From a virus, in IMG/VR virus record IMGVR_UViG_3300042896_000278, positions 1-42,517 of that record: 42,517 nt of DNA, one strand, 5' to 3'. Shown here piece after piece: positions 8,629 to 16,059 of this stretch. A program made the position numbers and the translations under genes. Under the pieces are notes generated by a model. It saw nothing but the letters and a program-made list of their open reading frames with translations, ran no database searches and had not been told where the DNA came from. Positions within the stretch are counted from its first letter, which is position 1. Every line of letters begins with the position of its first letter.

Positions 8629-9555
8629 ATGAAAAAGATTTTTTTAAACGAACAATCTATTAGATTCCAAAAATTAGCTAACTTAATTACTGAATCTGAA
8701 TATTTGTCTTTACTTGAAGATGATGCTGCAGACCAAAAGGTTAAAGATATTTTGGGAGCTAGCTATCCTGAATTCGTACAAAAATTAGGAGATAACATTA
8801 AAGATCCTAAGTTTGTAGCTGCTATTGAAAAATTTTCAAAAGAAAATCCAGTACAGACATCAGATAAAAATGTTCCAGTTACGGAATTGCAGCCTACACA
8901 AAATGAAATTGATGTTAATAAATCGTTGATTTATCCTTTAACCAATCCAAAATCTGCTTCTGAGTTATTAAAGGGTGGAGATGTGGCCATTGCAAGAAAA
9001 AAGATAGTAACTGCAGGTGGTGGTAAGTTTATCATCGACGGTCACCATAGATGGTCTCAAGCATATGTTATAAATCCTGAAATTTCAATAGCGGCATTGG
9101 ATATTACTAATATTGATGATGGTATTGATGGTTTAAAAGCAACACAAATGGGTATTGCCGCTTCCATTAAAAAAGTTCCCACCGCTAGTGTAAAGGGGTC
9201 TAACTTACTTAAGATGGGTGAGAATGAGTTAAAAGCATATGTTAAAGATACTATCACTAAAGAAGTGATGAAAGAATTTGTGAAAGCAGGAAAAGTTAAA
9301 GTTAATAGCAATAAAGATGCTGATAATTTAAGTGATAAAAATTTAAATCAAGTTGCTAATTATATTTGGAATAATGTCAAGAAAATGCAAGGTAGTAATA
9401 AACCTGTGGACGGAGCTCCTAAAAGAGATATTATGCCTCAAACTGACGATGCTCCTAAGTGGAAAGACAAAGCTCCTGCATTAGAGTCATATAAAAAAAT
9501 AGATGGTTTATTAGCAGAATTAGTTAAAAAGAGCACTATTAAAAACAAAAAATAA
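8629..9555 (+). CDS. ParB-like-domain protein in the prohead module
   Basis: 308 aa. The N-terminus holds RFQKLANLITE|S, another (I/L)xE leader. Residues about 105-160 look like a ParB/Srx-type domain: an approach strand (VNKSLIYPLTNPK), then KIVTAGGGKFIIDGHHRW with the GHHRW signature of that superfamily. The family includes DNA-partition, nuclease and nucleotide-hydrolysing members, so the reaction here is not assignable. The C-terminal half is helical, ending with a Pro/Asp/Lys linker (PQTDDAPKWKDKAP). It lies between protease and scaffold genes, so it may be packaged or act on DNA in the head; inference. The stop overlaps the next ATG by one base. Confidence 0.75.
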   Translation: MKKIFLNEQSIRFQKLANLITESEYLSLLEDDAADQKVKDILGASYPEFVQKLGDNIKDPKFVAAIEKFSKENPVQTSDKNVPVTELQPTQNEIDVNKSLIYPLTNPKSASELLKGGDVAIARKKIVTAGGGKFIIDGHHRWSQAYVINPEISIAALDITNIDDGIDGLKATQMGIAASIKKVPTASVKGSNLLKMGENELKAYVKDTITKEVMKEFVKAGKVKVNSNKDADNLSDKNLNQVANYIWNNVKKMQGSNKPVDGAPKRDIMPQTDDAPKWKDKAPALESYKKIDGLLAELVKKSTIKNKK

Positions 9556-10130
9556 TGCCGTATTCATATAAAAAAGTCGGAGATAAATACTGCGTCTATA
9601 AAAAAGACAGCGGTGCTAAAGTAGGATGTACTTCTGGAAACAAAGAAGCTTTAAAAAAATATTTAGCTGCTTTGCATATTCACGGTGAAAGTATATCTGA
9701 AGCCGATATTATGGATCCTAAAGAAAAAGAAGCTACTAAATCTGCTATACAAAAAGATATTGAAGCTAAAAAATTGGCATTAAAAAACGCAGAAGATAAA
9801 CTAAAGAATTTAAAAGAATTTAGTTTAGCTAAATATGTAAAAAGTATTTTAGAGGCAGATGATGAAGCCGCAACCACAGGAGAAGATCCGGAAGAAGCTC
9901 CAGATACTCCAGCTCCCGCGGATGATGCACAATCAGACAAAGATACTGAAAAAAAATCTTCTAAACAAGATTCTTTAGACGTAAAATTTAATATGGCAAA
10001 AGTAAAAAAATATAACAATTATCCTGTGATTGACAACACCGGTACTGTTACCGGCGTATCTAAAAACGGATTAATGGTTAAGGTAGGAGACAATATTATT
10101 TTAGTAAATTTTGAAGATTTATTGGACTAA
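9555..10130 (+). CDS. Prohead-region protein with Cys-containing N-domain and acidic linker
   Basis: 191 aa, not assigned to a named family. Three parts are visible. First, an N-terminal small domain (residues 1-45) with CVYKKDSGAKVGCTSGNK and YLAALHIH, a segment I recall from other aquatic phage proteins. Second, a helical Lys/Ala region ending SILE|A and an acidic Pro/Ala/Asp linker (about 105-140). Third, a C-terminal beta-rich domain (YPVIDNTGTVTGVSKNGLMV...). Two possible gp21-type sites are present (SISE|A and SILE|A). The linker fits a protein cut during head maturation. It is the last gene before the terminator at 10151. Confidence 0.7.
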   Translation: MPYSYKKVGDKYCVYKKDSGAKVGCTSGNKEALKKYLAALHIHGESISEADIMDPKEKEATKSAIQKDIEAKKLALKNAEDKLKNLKEFSLAKYVKSILEADDEAATTGEDPEEAPDTPAPADDAQSDKDTEKKSSKQDSLDVKFNMAKVKKYNNYPVIDNTGTVTGVSKNGLMVKVGDNIILVNFEDLLD

Positions 10131-10150
10131 TTAAAACCAATATTTTGTAT

Positions 10151-10176
10151 AAGGCCCTTCTTTAGGGCCTTTTTTA
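10151..10176 (+). terminator. Rho-independent terminator
   Basis: An 8-bp perfect stem AAGGCCCT/AGGGCCTT (10151-10158 with 10164-10171) has a 5-nt loop and a T-run. It separates the protease unit from the scaffold/capsid unit. Confidence 0.88.
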
Positions 10177-10197
10177 CATACTTTCAATTATTTGGTA

Positions 10198-10214
10198 TAT
10201 TTATAGTAAATACA
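10198..10214 (+). promoter_or_regulatory. Candidate late promoter (TATTTAT box) of scaffold/capsid unit
   Basis: GGTATATTTATAGTAAATA follows the terminator. It is 111 nt from the scaffold ATG, the longest leader in the window. That leader holds a 7-bp hairpin (TATAGTT/AACTATA at 10272-10291) and a weak ACCC/GGGT hairpin near 10220-10236. Confidence 0.55.
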
Positions 10215-10315
10215 TTATTACCCCCTCGTAGCGGGTCTTATAGATATAATGTAATTATTTTTAACGACTATTATAGTTTCCAATAACTATATTTCCAAAA
10301 AACTTAAAAAAAATT

Positions 10316-11197
10316 ATGGACAAACTCTTAAAAGAGGCTATTGCCGATGCTAAAGCTGTACGTGAAACTGCTTTAGCAAATGCGAGACTTGCTTTAGAAG
10401 AAGCATTCGCACCAAAATTGCAGTCTATGTTAACTGCTAAAATTAATGAAGAAGAAGATGAAATGGAAGATGAAGAAGAAACTACTGATGAAGTAATGTA
10501 CGAAAAAGAAGATGCTGAAACCGAAGAAGAAATGGATGAAGCTAAGGGAGAAGGTGAAGAAGAAACCGAAGATGAAATGGATGAAACTTTAGATTTAGAT
10601 TCTATTATTGCTGAATTAGAAAATGAAGCTAAAGGTGAAGATGAAGAAGCAAAAGAAGAAGAAATGGACGAAGCTAAAGATTCAGATGATGACGAAGAAG
10701 TTGATCTTGCAGAATTATTATCCGTATTAGAAGGCGAAGACGAAGATGAATCCGAAGAAAAAATGGATGAAGCAAAAGACGAAGAAGAAGAAAAAGAGAA
10801 AATGGATGAAATCCGCAGACTCCGTGCTGAATTACGTGAGTATCGTCAAGCAGTAACTTTCTTAAAAGATAAGATCAATGAAATTAATCTTTTAAATGCT
10901 AAATTACTTTATACTAATAAATTATTTAAGAACAATTCTTTGACAGAGTCTCAGAAAGTTAAAATTCTTGAATCATTAGATAGAACTAAATCAGTTCGTG
11001 AAGTTAAATTAGTATATTCCACTTTGGCTGAATCTTTAAATGAACTTAAAGGCTCTACTAAGAAAAAAATTACTGAGTCCTTAGGATTTGCTTCTAAAAA
11101 GAGTGGTAGTACCAACAAAACTATTTTAGAAGAAGGATCTACATTAGCCTCTAGATTCCAAACTTTGGCTAATATTAATGTTAAAAAGAATAAATAA
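10316..11197 (+). CDS. gp22: Prohead scaffold protein (gp22-like)
   Basis: 293 aa. It forms the assembly core inside the prohead and is degraded by gp21. It is directly upstream of the capsid gene. Its N-terminus is MDKLLKE|AIADAKAV, with an (I/L)xE cut. An extremely acidic stretch spans residues about 45-165, with repeated EEEMDEAKD-type units (xMDEAK occurs about five times), followed by a coiled-coil region (RRLRAELREYRQAVTFLKDK) and a helical C-terminal third. T4 gp22 is 269 aa and also acidic and helical. The start has the A-rich leader (TTAAAAAAAATT) and no Shine-Dalgarno, typical of the strongly expressed genes here. Confidence 0.9.
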   Translation: MDKLLKEAIADAKAVRETALANARLALEEAFAPKLQSMLTAKINEEEDEMEDEEETTDEVMYEKEDAETEEEMDEAKGEGEEETEDEMDETLDLDSIIAELENEAKGEDEEAKEEEMDEAKDSDDDEEVDLAELLSVLEGEDEDESEEKMDEAKDEEEEKEKMDEIRRLRAELREYRQAVTFLKDKINEINLLNAKLLYTNKLFKNNSLTESQKVKILESLDRTKSVREVKLVYSTLAESLNELKGSTKKKITESLGFASKKSGSTNKTILEEGSTLASRFQTLANINVKKNK

Positions 11198-11229
11198 GTT
11201 AAACCGTTTAAACACAACATAAAAAAATT

Positions 11230-12888
11230 ATGTCACAAAATTCAATTCAAGCATTAATGAGTCAGAATACTGATTATCTCGTAATGCAAAATCAAACCAA
11301 ACCGCTTATTAATAAGTGGAAAAAGTCTGGCCTCTTAGAAGGTTTAGATACTAGTTATGATGTAGCAGGCATGGCCGTGCTATTAGAAAACCAAGCTAAG
11401 CGTCTTATTGCTGAGGCTACCACTACTGGTACTTCAACCAATTCTGAAGCTTGGTCTGGCGTAGCTCTTCCTTTAGTACGTCGTATTTTCGGTGAAATCG
11501 CTGCTAAAGATTTCGTTAGCGTTCAACCGATGAACCTCCCTTCAGGTCTTGTGTTCTTCCTTGATTTTAAATATTCAGGAACTGGTGCTCAGCCTGGATT
11601 TGCTGCTAATTCATCACTCTTTGGAGGTAGTGGTAATTTATTTGGTCGTACCGACGTTAATGCCGTTACTGGTCAACCAACTAACGGTCTCTACGGTGCA
11701 GGTCGTTTTGGATTTACTAGCAATGAAACTTCTAGTTTAGTTAGATCCGTACTCACCGGGTCTGTAAGTCAGGCTGATGTTAATTACGATTCTAGAACGT
11801 ATACGTACACCGGCTCTTATAAGACATACATCGTTCCTACTTCATCTTTGAGTGGTATTGATTTAGAAGCTTTGCGTGCTATCGTTCCTCAGACATCCGG
11901 TGCTTTAGCTGTAAACGGATTTTTACCTGAATTTACTAAAATTACTGGTAGTAACATTATGTTAGTAGTGTCTGCTTCCGGTTACATTTCTGGATCTGGG
12001 TTGACTGACGGTTTAAAAATCAATTACTTAGTTACTCCGACTCAAGATTCCCGCGGTGATTTCGAAGATTTGAAACAGCCTTGGAACTCTGCCGGTACTA
12101 ACAGTGGTGATATTAATACATCTCCGAATATTATTCCGCAAGTAGAATTGCAGATGAAGTCAGAAGCTATTATTGCTAAGACTAAAAAGTTAAAAGCACA
12201 ATGGACTCCTGAAATGGCGCAAGACTTAAACGCGTATCACTCCATCGATGCTGAAGCTGAATTAACATCAATGCTTTCCGAGTATATTTCTATGGAAATT
12301 GATCTCGAAATACTTGATATGTTAATTATTAATGCTTTAACTACCGATAAATGGTCTGCAATTAATAACCGTTATTGGACCGGCACCGCATGGGAAGGTA
12401 CTGGAGCTTCTGGTGGTTTAGGATTTTATAACCAGCAAGGCACTTGGTTTGCTACTCTCGGCACTAAGATGCGTAAGATTAGCAACAAGATTCACCAATT
12501 AACTATGCGCGGTGGTGCTAATTTCGTAGTAGTATCTCCTGATGTTGCAACTATCCTTGATTCTATTCCCGGATATGCTGCTTCTGATCGTGGTGAGAAG
12601 ATGAAATTCGCAATGGGTGTACAGAAAGTAGGATCGATGGCTAGTCAGTATGATGTATATGTTAACCCATACATGACTGAAAACCTTATCCTTTTAGGAT
12701 TCCGTGGATCTCAGTTCCTTGAGACTGGTGCTGTATATGCTCCATATATTCCGTTGATGATGACACCACTTGTATATGATCCGAATACATATACTCCTAA
12801 CCGTGGAGTTATGACTCGATATGCAAAGAAAATGTTGCGTCCGGAATTCTTTGGTCTTATTCAAGTTGAGGGTCTCGGTACTCTTTAA
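11230..12888 (+). CDS. gp23: Major capsid protein (gp23-like)
   Basis: 552 aa, close to T4 gp23 (521 aa). It has an HK97-fold lattice role. The N-terminal delta region shows LLENQAKRLIAE|ATTTG (cut predicted after Glu62), matching the T4 gp23 maturation site at Glu65/Ala66. Then SEAWSGVALPLVRRIFGEI and FVSVQPMNLPSGLVFFLDFK are strong family segments. Later, RKISNKIHQLTMRGGANFVV and the C-terminal YDPNTYTPNRGVMTRYAKK are also family-like. Codon choice is richer in C/G third positions than in the fibre genes, consistent with high expression. It follows scaffold by 32 nt, is preceded by an A-rich leader, and is followed by a strong terminator. Confidence 0.97.
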   Translation: MSQNSIQALMSQNTDYLVMQNQTKPLINKWKKSGLLEGLDTSYDVAGMAVLLENQAKRLIAEATTTGTSTNSEAWSGVALPLVRRIFGEIAAKDFVSVQPMNLPSGLVFFLDFKYSGTGAQPGFAANSSLFGGSGNLFGRTDVNAVTGQPTNGLYGAGRFGFTSNETSSLVRSVLTGSVSQADVNYDSRTYTYTGSYKTYIVPTSSLSGIDLEALRAIVPQTSGALAVNGFLPEFTKITGSNIMLVVSASGYISGSGLTDGLKINYLVTPTQDSRGDFEDLKQPWNSAGTNSGDINTSPNIIPQVELQMKSEAIIAKTKKLKAQWTPEMAQDLNAYHSIDAEAELTSMLSEYISMEIDLEILDMLIINALTTDKWSAINNRYWTGTAWEGTGASGGLGFYNQQGTWFATLGTKMRKISNKIHQLTMRGGANFVVVSPDVATILDSIPGYAASDRGEKMKFAMGVQKVGSMASQYDVYVNPYMTENLILLGFRGSQFLETGAVYAPYIPLMMTPLVYDPNTYTPNRGVMTRYAKKMLRPEFFGLIQVEGLGTL

Positions 12889-12910
12889 AATTTTAATCTT
12901 TTTTCTTAAG

Positions 12911-12940
12911 AAAGCGGGTAGTAATACCCGCTTTTCTTTT
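12911..12940 (+). terminator. Rho-independent terminator after capsid gene
   Basis: A 10-bp perfect stem AAAGCGGGTA/TACCCGCTTT (12911-12920 with 12925-12934) has a GTAA tetraloop and a T-rich tail. It shares an 18-nt segment with the terminator behind the sheath gene. Confidence 0.92.
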
Positions 12941-13078
12941 TATAGATACGTTTATTAATATAGACGTCGATCCTAATATTAGGTATGAAATATTTAAAAT
13001 ATGATAGAATTTGGGATTTGGGTAATATTAAATTTGAATTGTGTTTATAAACTTTTAATTTTTTCTTTTTTTACTTCA

Positions 13079-13094
13079 TATTTATTGATATATG
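13079..13094 (+). promoter_or_regulatory. Candidate late promoter (TATTTAT box)
   Basis: TATTTATTGATATATG is 11 nt upstream of the ATG at 13097. It lies inside the 5' part of a longer open frame and therefore argues for the downstream start. Confidence 0.5.
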
Positions 13095-13096
13095 GA

Positions 13097-13333
13097 ATGA
13101 AAATGATAATGATAGATAAATGCTTTGGTGGAAATTGTCCTCTTAAGCATTCGTGTAAAAGATATACGGATCCTAAGGTAAGTTCCGTACAAAATATTTT
13201 GTATCCCCCATATTTTATTAATACAGAATTTTCCTGCGACCGTTATTGGGGCGATCCTACTAATATTATTATTTTCAATTTAGAAATGTATTTTAATAAT
13301 CAAGAAAAAATCAATACAAATAATGCATACTAA
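13097..13333 (+). CDS. Small Cys-rich protein
   Basis: 78 aa from ATG 13097 (alternatives at 13103 and 13109). The open frame continues upstream to 13001 but would add an unlikely hydrophobic stretch overlapping the promoter box. Visible features are KCFGGNCPLKHSCKRY and FSCDRYWG, giving four cysteines in a C-x5-C-x5-C ... C layout suitable for a zinc or disulfide knuckle. PPYF lies between them. I recall similar small C-P-L-K...C-R-Y proteins in aquatic phages, with no known role. It is followed, with an 11-nt overlap, by a tiny membrane peptide frame. Confidence 0.6.
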   Translation: MKMIMIDKCFGGNCPLKHSCKRYTDPKVSSVQNILYPPYFINTEFSCDRYWGDPTNIIIFNLEMYFNNQEKINTNNAY

Positions 13334-13394
13334 AATCAAACAAATCATATCATTGCTTCTTTGTTTATTGACCTGGGCCTTAGTAGTTTTATAA
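13323..13394 (+). CDS. Tiny single-pass membrane peptide
   Basis: 23 aa. It begins MHTKIKQ, a basic head, and continues as a hydrophobic helix of 15-16 residues (IISLLLCLLTWALVVL). It has no other domain. It overlaps the end of the Cys-rich gene by 11 nt (ATG inside its last codons), which suggests coupled translation. It could be a small membrane effector (for example holin-like), a leader peptide, or a chance frame. There is no homology evidence, only composition and overlap. Confidence 0.35.
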   Translation: MHTKIKQIISLLLCLLTWALVVL

Positions 13395-13407
13395 TTTCTA
13401 CTTAAGG

Positions 13408-13422
13408 TATTTATAATAAAAT
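13408..13422 (+). promoter_or_regulatory. Candidate late promoter (TATTTAT box) of phoH
   Basis: GGTATTTATAATAAAATTG is 12 nt from the phoH ATG. That implies a leader of only a few nucleotides if this is a -10 element. Confidence 0.55.
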
Positions 13423-13426
13423 TGTT

Positions 13427-14113
13427 ATGGACAATAACGTAAACACGCAGAAGTTTCAAGATAAGAAGAAACCTAAAAATCCTATTAAGTTTAATATCGT
13501 ATTAAATGAGGAACAGAAGGATGCCAAGAAACATATTTTAGATAATACTATAACCATTTTAAAAGGAATGGCAGGAAGTGGTAAATCTATGGTGGCAGCA
13601 CAGGTTGCATTAGATTTACTATTTAAAAAAGAAATAGAAAAAATAGTTATTACTAGGCCTACCGTTACTTCTGGAGAAGACGTAGGATTTTTACCTGGAG
13701 GTATTGATGATAAACTAGCTCCTTTTACTGCACCTGTATATGATAACATGTATAGGATTTATAACAAAGAAAAAATAGATAAATGTTTACAAGAAGGATT
13801 AATTGAAGTAATTCCTTTAGCATTTATGAGAGGTAGAAATTTATCTAATTGTTGCGTTATAGTGGATGAAGCACAAAATATCACACATAGGCAAATGGAA
13901 TTGCTTTTGGGTAGATTGTGTAATGGTAGTAAAATGATAATTTGTGGTGATATTGCTCAAATTGATTTAAAAGATAAAAAAAGTTCTGGGTTTGACTTTA
14001 TATGTAAACACTTAAAAGATGTACCTGGGTTTGAAGTATATACATTAAAAACAAATCACAGACATCCCATAGTTGAAAATATAGTTACTATATACCAAGA
14101 ATATAGAGATTAA
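13427..14113 (+). CDS. phoH: PhoH-like P-loop ATPase
   Basis: 228 aa. This is the PhoH-family nucleotide-binding protein common in marine phages; it hydrolyses ATP in characterised homologues and its role in phage is unsettled (RNA metabolism or phosphate stress are proposed). Visible motifs are ILKGMAGSGKS (Walker A, residues 44-54), ITRPTVTSGEDVGFLPG, CCVIVDEAQN (Walker B), the MIICGDIAQID motif, and KTNHRHPIVENI near the C-terminus. The length matches the single-domain phage type. It sits between the capsid gene and accessory head genes behind its own promoter box, so it should be expressed late with the virion genes. Confidence 0.95.
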   Translation: MDNNVNTQKFQDKKKPKNPIKFNIVLNEEQKDAKKHILDNTITILKGMAGSGKSMVAAQVALDLLFKKEIEKIVITRPTVTSGEDVGFLPGGIDDKLAPFTAPVYDNMYRIYNKEKIDKCLQEGLIEVIPLAFMRGRNLSNCCVIVDEAQNITHRQMELLLGRLCNGSKMIICGDIAQIDLKDKKSSGFDFICKHLKDVPGFEVYTLKTNHRHPIVENIVTIYQEYRD

Positions 14114-14162
14114 TTAATTCTTGAGCTTGTATGAATCTAGAATTGTAGTAATTAATCTTTTA
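14107..14162 (+). terminator. Possible terminator after phoH
   Basis: A 10-bp inverted repeat AGATTAATTA/TAATTAATCT (14107-14116 with 14149-14158) encloses a second ATTCT/AGAAT pair and ends in TTTT. It is AT-only and long-looped, so it would be weaker than the others; it overlaps the phoH stop. Confidence 0.4.
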
Positions 14163-14165
14163 ACA

Positions 14166-14181
14166 TATTTATATAAAAATA
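14166..14181 (+). promoter_or_regulatory. Candidate late promoter (TATTTAT box)
   Basis: TATTTATATAAAAATA lies 24 nt before the ATG at 14197. Confidence 0.5.
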
Positions 14182-14196
14182 CCGTAGATTAAACCA

Positions 14197-14514
14197 ATGC
14201 TAGAAATAACCATTTGTGACGAAGCTGCTATTATTTTGTTAGAAGACATAAAAGCAGGAAAATATATGTTGGAAGAGGCGGAATATAGAGGTAGAAAAGT
14301 ACCTTTGGGAAAGCCTATGCGTGGTGATACAAAAAAATTCAAAGTGTATGTTAAGAACCCAAAGGGAAATGTAGTTAAAGTTAACTTTGGTGATCCTAAT
14401 ATGAGGATTAAAAAATCAAATCCAGCAAGGCGTAGATCTTTTAGAGCCAGGCATAGATGCCATTCACCAGGGCCTCGTTGGAAAGCAAGATATTGGAGTT
14501 GTAGAAAATGGTAA
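14197..14514 (+). CDS. Conserved basic protein with His/Cys C-terminus
   Basis: 105 aa. Segments EYRGRKVPLGKPMRGDTKK and NPKGNVVKVNFGDPNMRIKK are highly typical of a small protein I recall from many aquatic T4-like phages. The C-terminus is very basic with RARHRCHSPGPRWKARYWSC, where His and Cys residues could coordinate zinc. No enzymatic residues are evident. The start fits the promoter box at 14166. The stop overlaps the next gene by 7 nt (ATGGTAA), so the two are coupled. It may be a nucleic-acid-binding virion protein; function not known. Confidence 0.75.
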   Translation: MLEITICDEAAIILLEDIKAGKYMLEEAEYRGRKVPLGKPMRGDTKKFKVYVKNPKGNVVKVNFGDPNMRIKKSNPARRRSFRARHRCHSPGPRWKARYWSCRKW

Positions 14515-15335
14515 ATTCGCAAATTGAAAATATTTTAAATGAAATTTTAGATGAAGACCTTAGAAAGTGGCTTAAACAACGATGGGTTGACATATCTAGA
14601 AAAAAGAAAGGTGGGGGGCATCCTCCTTGTGGATCTTCAGCAGGAAGTAAATCTAGAAAAGGAGGTAAGCGTGCCTACCCAAAATGCGTACCAGCTTCAA
14701 AAGCATCTTCAATGAGTAAAAAAGAAAAAGCTTCTGCGGTTAGAAGGAAAAGATCTAAATATAAAGGATCCGGAACTCCACCTAAAAAGGCTATACACGT
14801 TAAAACTAAAACCAACGAAGGAAAAAAAGATGCTTGTTATAATAAAGTAAAATCTAGATATAAAGTATGGCCTTCTGCATATGGCTCTTTAGCTTTGAGT
14901 AAATGTAGAAAAGTCGGTGCCGCCAATTGGGGCAATAAATCAAATGAAACTAAAAATGACCTAGACATGGAAAAGGAAAAATTAAAAGAACTCATTAAAA
15001 TGATGGTTATACAAGAAATGGGATATCCTGAACTTGATTATGAACCGGAAGAAGAAATGGATTATGATGATTCCGCAGATTGGGATTATGATGATTATTT
15101 TCCAGAAGAAGATGATGATTGCGGATGCGATCATGATGAAGAAGATGAAGAAAATGAAGATGATCATGAAGGCTCTATGGCAAAATCAGATTTAGATTCT
15201 ATTGCTGCAATGGCAGCTGAAATTAATAGTATGGTAGGTGTAGATGATGAATTAGAAGGTTGGGTACAGGCTAAAATTACTTTAGCAGCTGATTATATTG
15301 AAGCTGTACATAGATATTTAAAACACGAATATTAA
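14508..15335 (+). CDS. Three-module protein: basic Cys/Gly domain, Cys domain, helical acidic tail
   Basis: 275 aa. Residues about 20-90 (KWLKQRWVDISRKKKGGGH, PPCG, YPKCVPASKASS) form a basic domain I recall in other phages. Residues about 105-143 (KKDACYNKVKSRYKVWPSAY, KCRKVGAANWG) form a second basic Cys-containing module. Residues about 150-175 hold a leader-like helix (EKLKELIKMMVIQE). Residues 180-225 are strongly acidic with CGC. Residues 228-275 (LEGWVQAKITLAADYIEAVH) form a helical end module seen at the end of other phage proteins. These look like separable units fused in one chain. No catalytic function is evident; DNA or capsid binding is plausible from the charge. Confidence 0.75.
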   Translation: MVNSQIENILNEILDEDLRKWLKQRWVDISRKKKGGGHPPCGSSAGSKSRKGGKRAYPKCVPASKASSMSKKEKASAVRRKRSKYKGSGTPPKKAIHVKTKTNEGKKDACYNKVKSRYKVWPSAYGSLALSKCRKVGAANWGNKSNETKNDLDMEKEKLKELIKMMVIQEMGYPELDYEPEEEMDYDDSADWDYDDYFPEEDDDCGCDHDEEDEENEDDHEGSMAKSDLDSIAAMAAEINSMVGVDDELEGWVQAKITLAADYIEAVHRYLKHEY

Positions 15336-15344
15336 AAATACATT

Positions 15345-16010
15345 ATGGCACATTTAATAGCTAACGTGCCTTCGGTTTTATGTTATATTCGAAAAGAGTT
15401 TTTATATAATTTTGAAAAGGATACTAACGGCAAGCTCAAAGGACTTGGAGAATTTGAAGAATGTTATTGGGTTTCTATAAAATCTATAAAAAGTAGAGCT
15501 CTATATTTCGAATCATTTATAACTAAATACGGGGCAGTATACGATAAATTACCTTTATCTGCGTATGTTTGGAAAACGGACATAAAAGAATCGGAACAGC
15601 TTCCTTTAGATTATTTACAAATTTGGGATTGCTTCTCATATAACATTACTATTTTAGAAAAAGATTTTTTAAAAAATATGACCTGTAAAGTATTGATGAA
15701 AGATAAAAAACATCAATCAGGTACTTATATGTTTACTATTGATTCATATCATGAAGATCCTAATATAGTCAATACTACTTTATCTGAAACTCCTAATGAA
15801 CATAAATCGTTTAATATAATTAAATTGGATAATGGGCAATTTGCCGCACAGCCTAACAATAGAATAATTTATCATAATGCAAGTTTTACTCCGCATCAAA
15901 CGGAAATGCCTTATTTTAAATTGAGCACTAAAGTATGGACTTGCGAAAATTCCGATAAATGGACCGCAGCAGACGATTCTAATTATTTTTATCAGTTCAC
16001 TCAGAAGTAA
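15345..16010 (+). CDS. Conserved T4-like phage protein of unknown function
   Basis: 221 aa. It is recognised as a family widespread in marine T4-like phages by CYIRKEFLYNFEKDTNG, the KSRALYFESFITKYGAVYDK region with YDKLPLSAYVWKT, LDYLQIWDCFSYNITILEK, EHKSFNIIKLDNGQFAAQP and NNRIIYH. The sequence is mixed alpha/beta with many aromatic residues, like a compact globular domain. No nuclease, protease or nucleotide-binding motif is evident to me. It starts 9 nt after the preceding gene and closes the accessory unit before the fibre cassette. A virion or assembly role is inferred only from position. Confidence 0.85.
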   Translation: MAHLIANVPSVLCYIRKEFLYNFEKDTNGKLKGLGEFEECYWVSIKSIKSRALYFESFITKYGAVYDKLPLSAYVWKTDIKESEQLPLDYLQIWDCFSYNITILEKDFLKNMTCKVLMKDKKHQSGTYMFTIDSYHEDPNIVNTTLSETPNEHKSFNIIKLDNGQFAAQPNNRIIYHNASFTPHQTEMPYFKLSTKVWTCENSDKWTAADDSNYFYQFTQK

Positions 16011-16035
16011 TCTTTTTTAGTATTTTTATTTTAGA

Positions 16036-16051
16036 TATTTATAATAAAAGT
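16036..16051 (+). promoter_or_regulatory. Candidate late promoter (TATTTAT box) of first fibre
   Basis: GATATTTATAATAAAAG lies 17 nt before the GTG start at 16060. Confidence 0.55.
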
Positions 16052-16059
16052 ACTGCACC

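Noticed and set aside
12985-13050. 21-codon ORF beginning MKYLKYDRIWDLGN
   Set aside because: No ribosome-binding context or clear promoter box, no recognisable pattern, and it lies in a spacer; too short to support.
13001-13096. Upstream extension of the Cys-rich ORF with a hydrophobic N-terminus, resembling a signal peptide
   Set aside because: The promoter-like box at 13079 lies inside it, the sequence is AT-driven hydrophobic, and the Cys-rich part has ATG codons at 13097-13109 just after the box.
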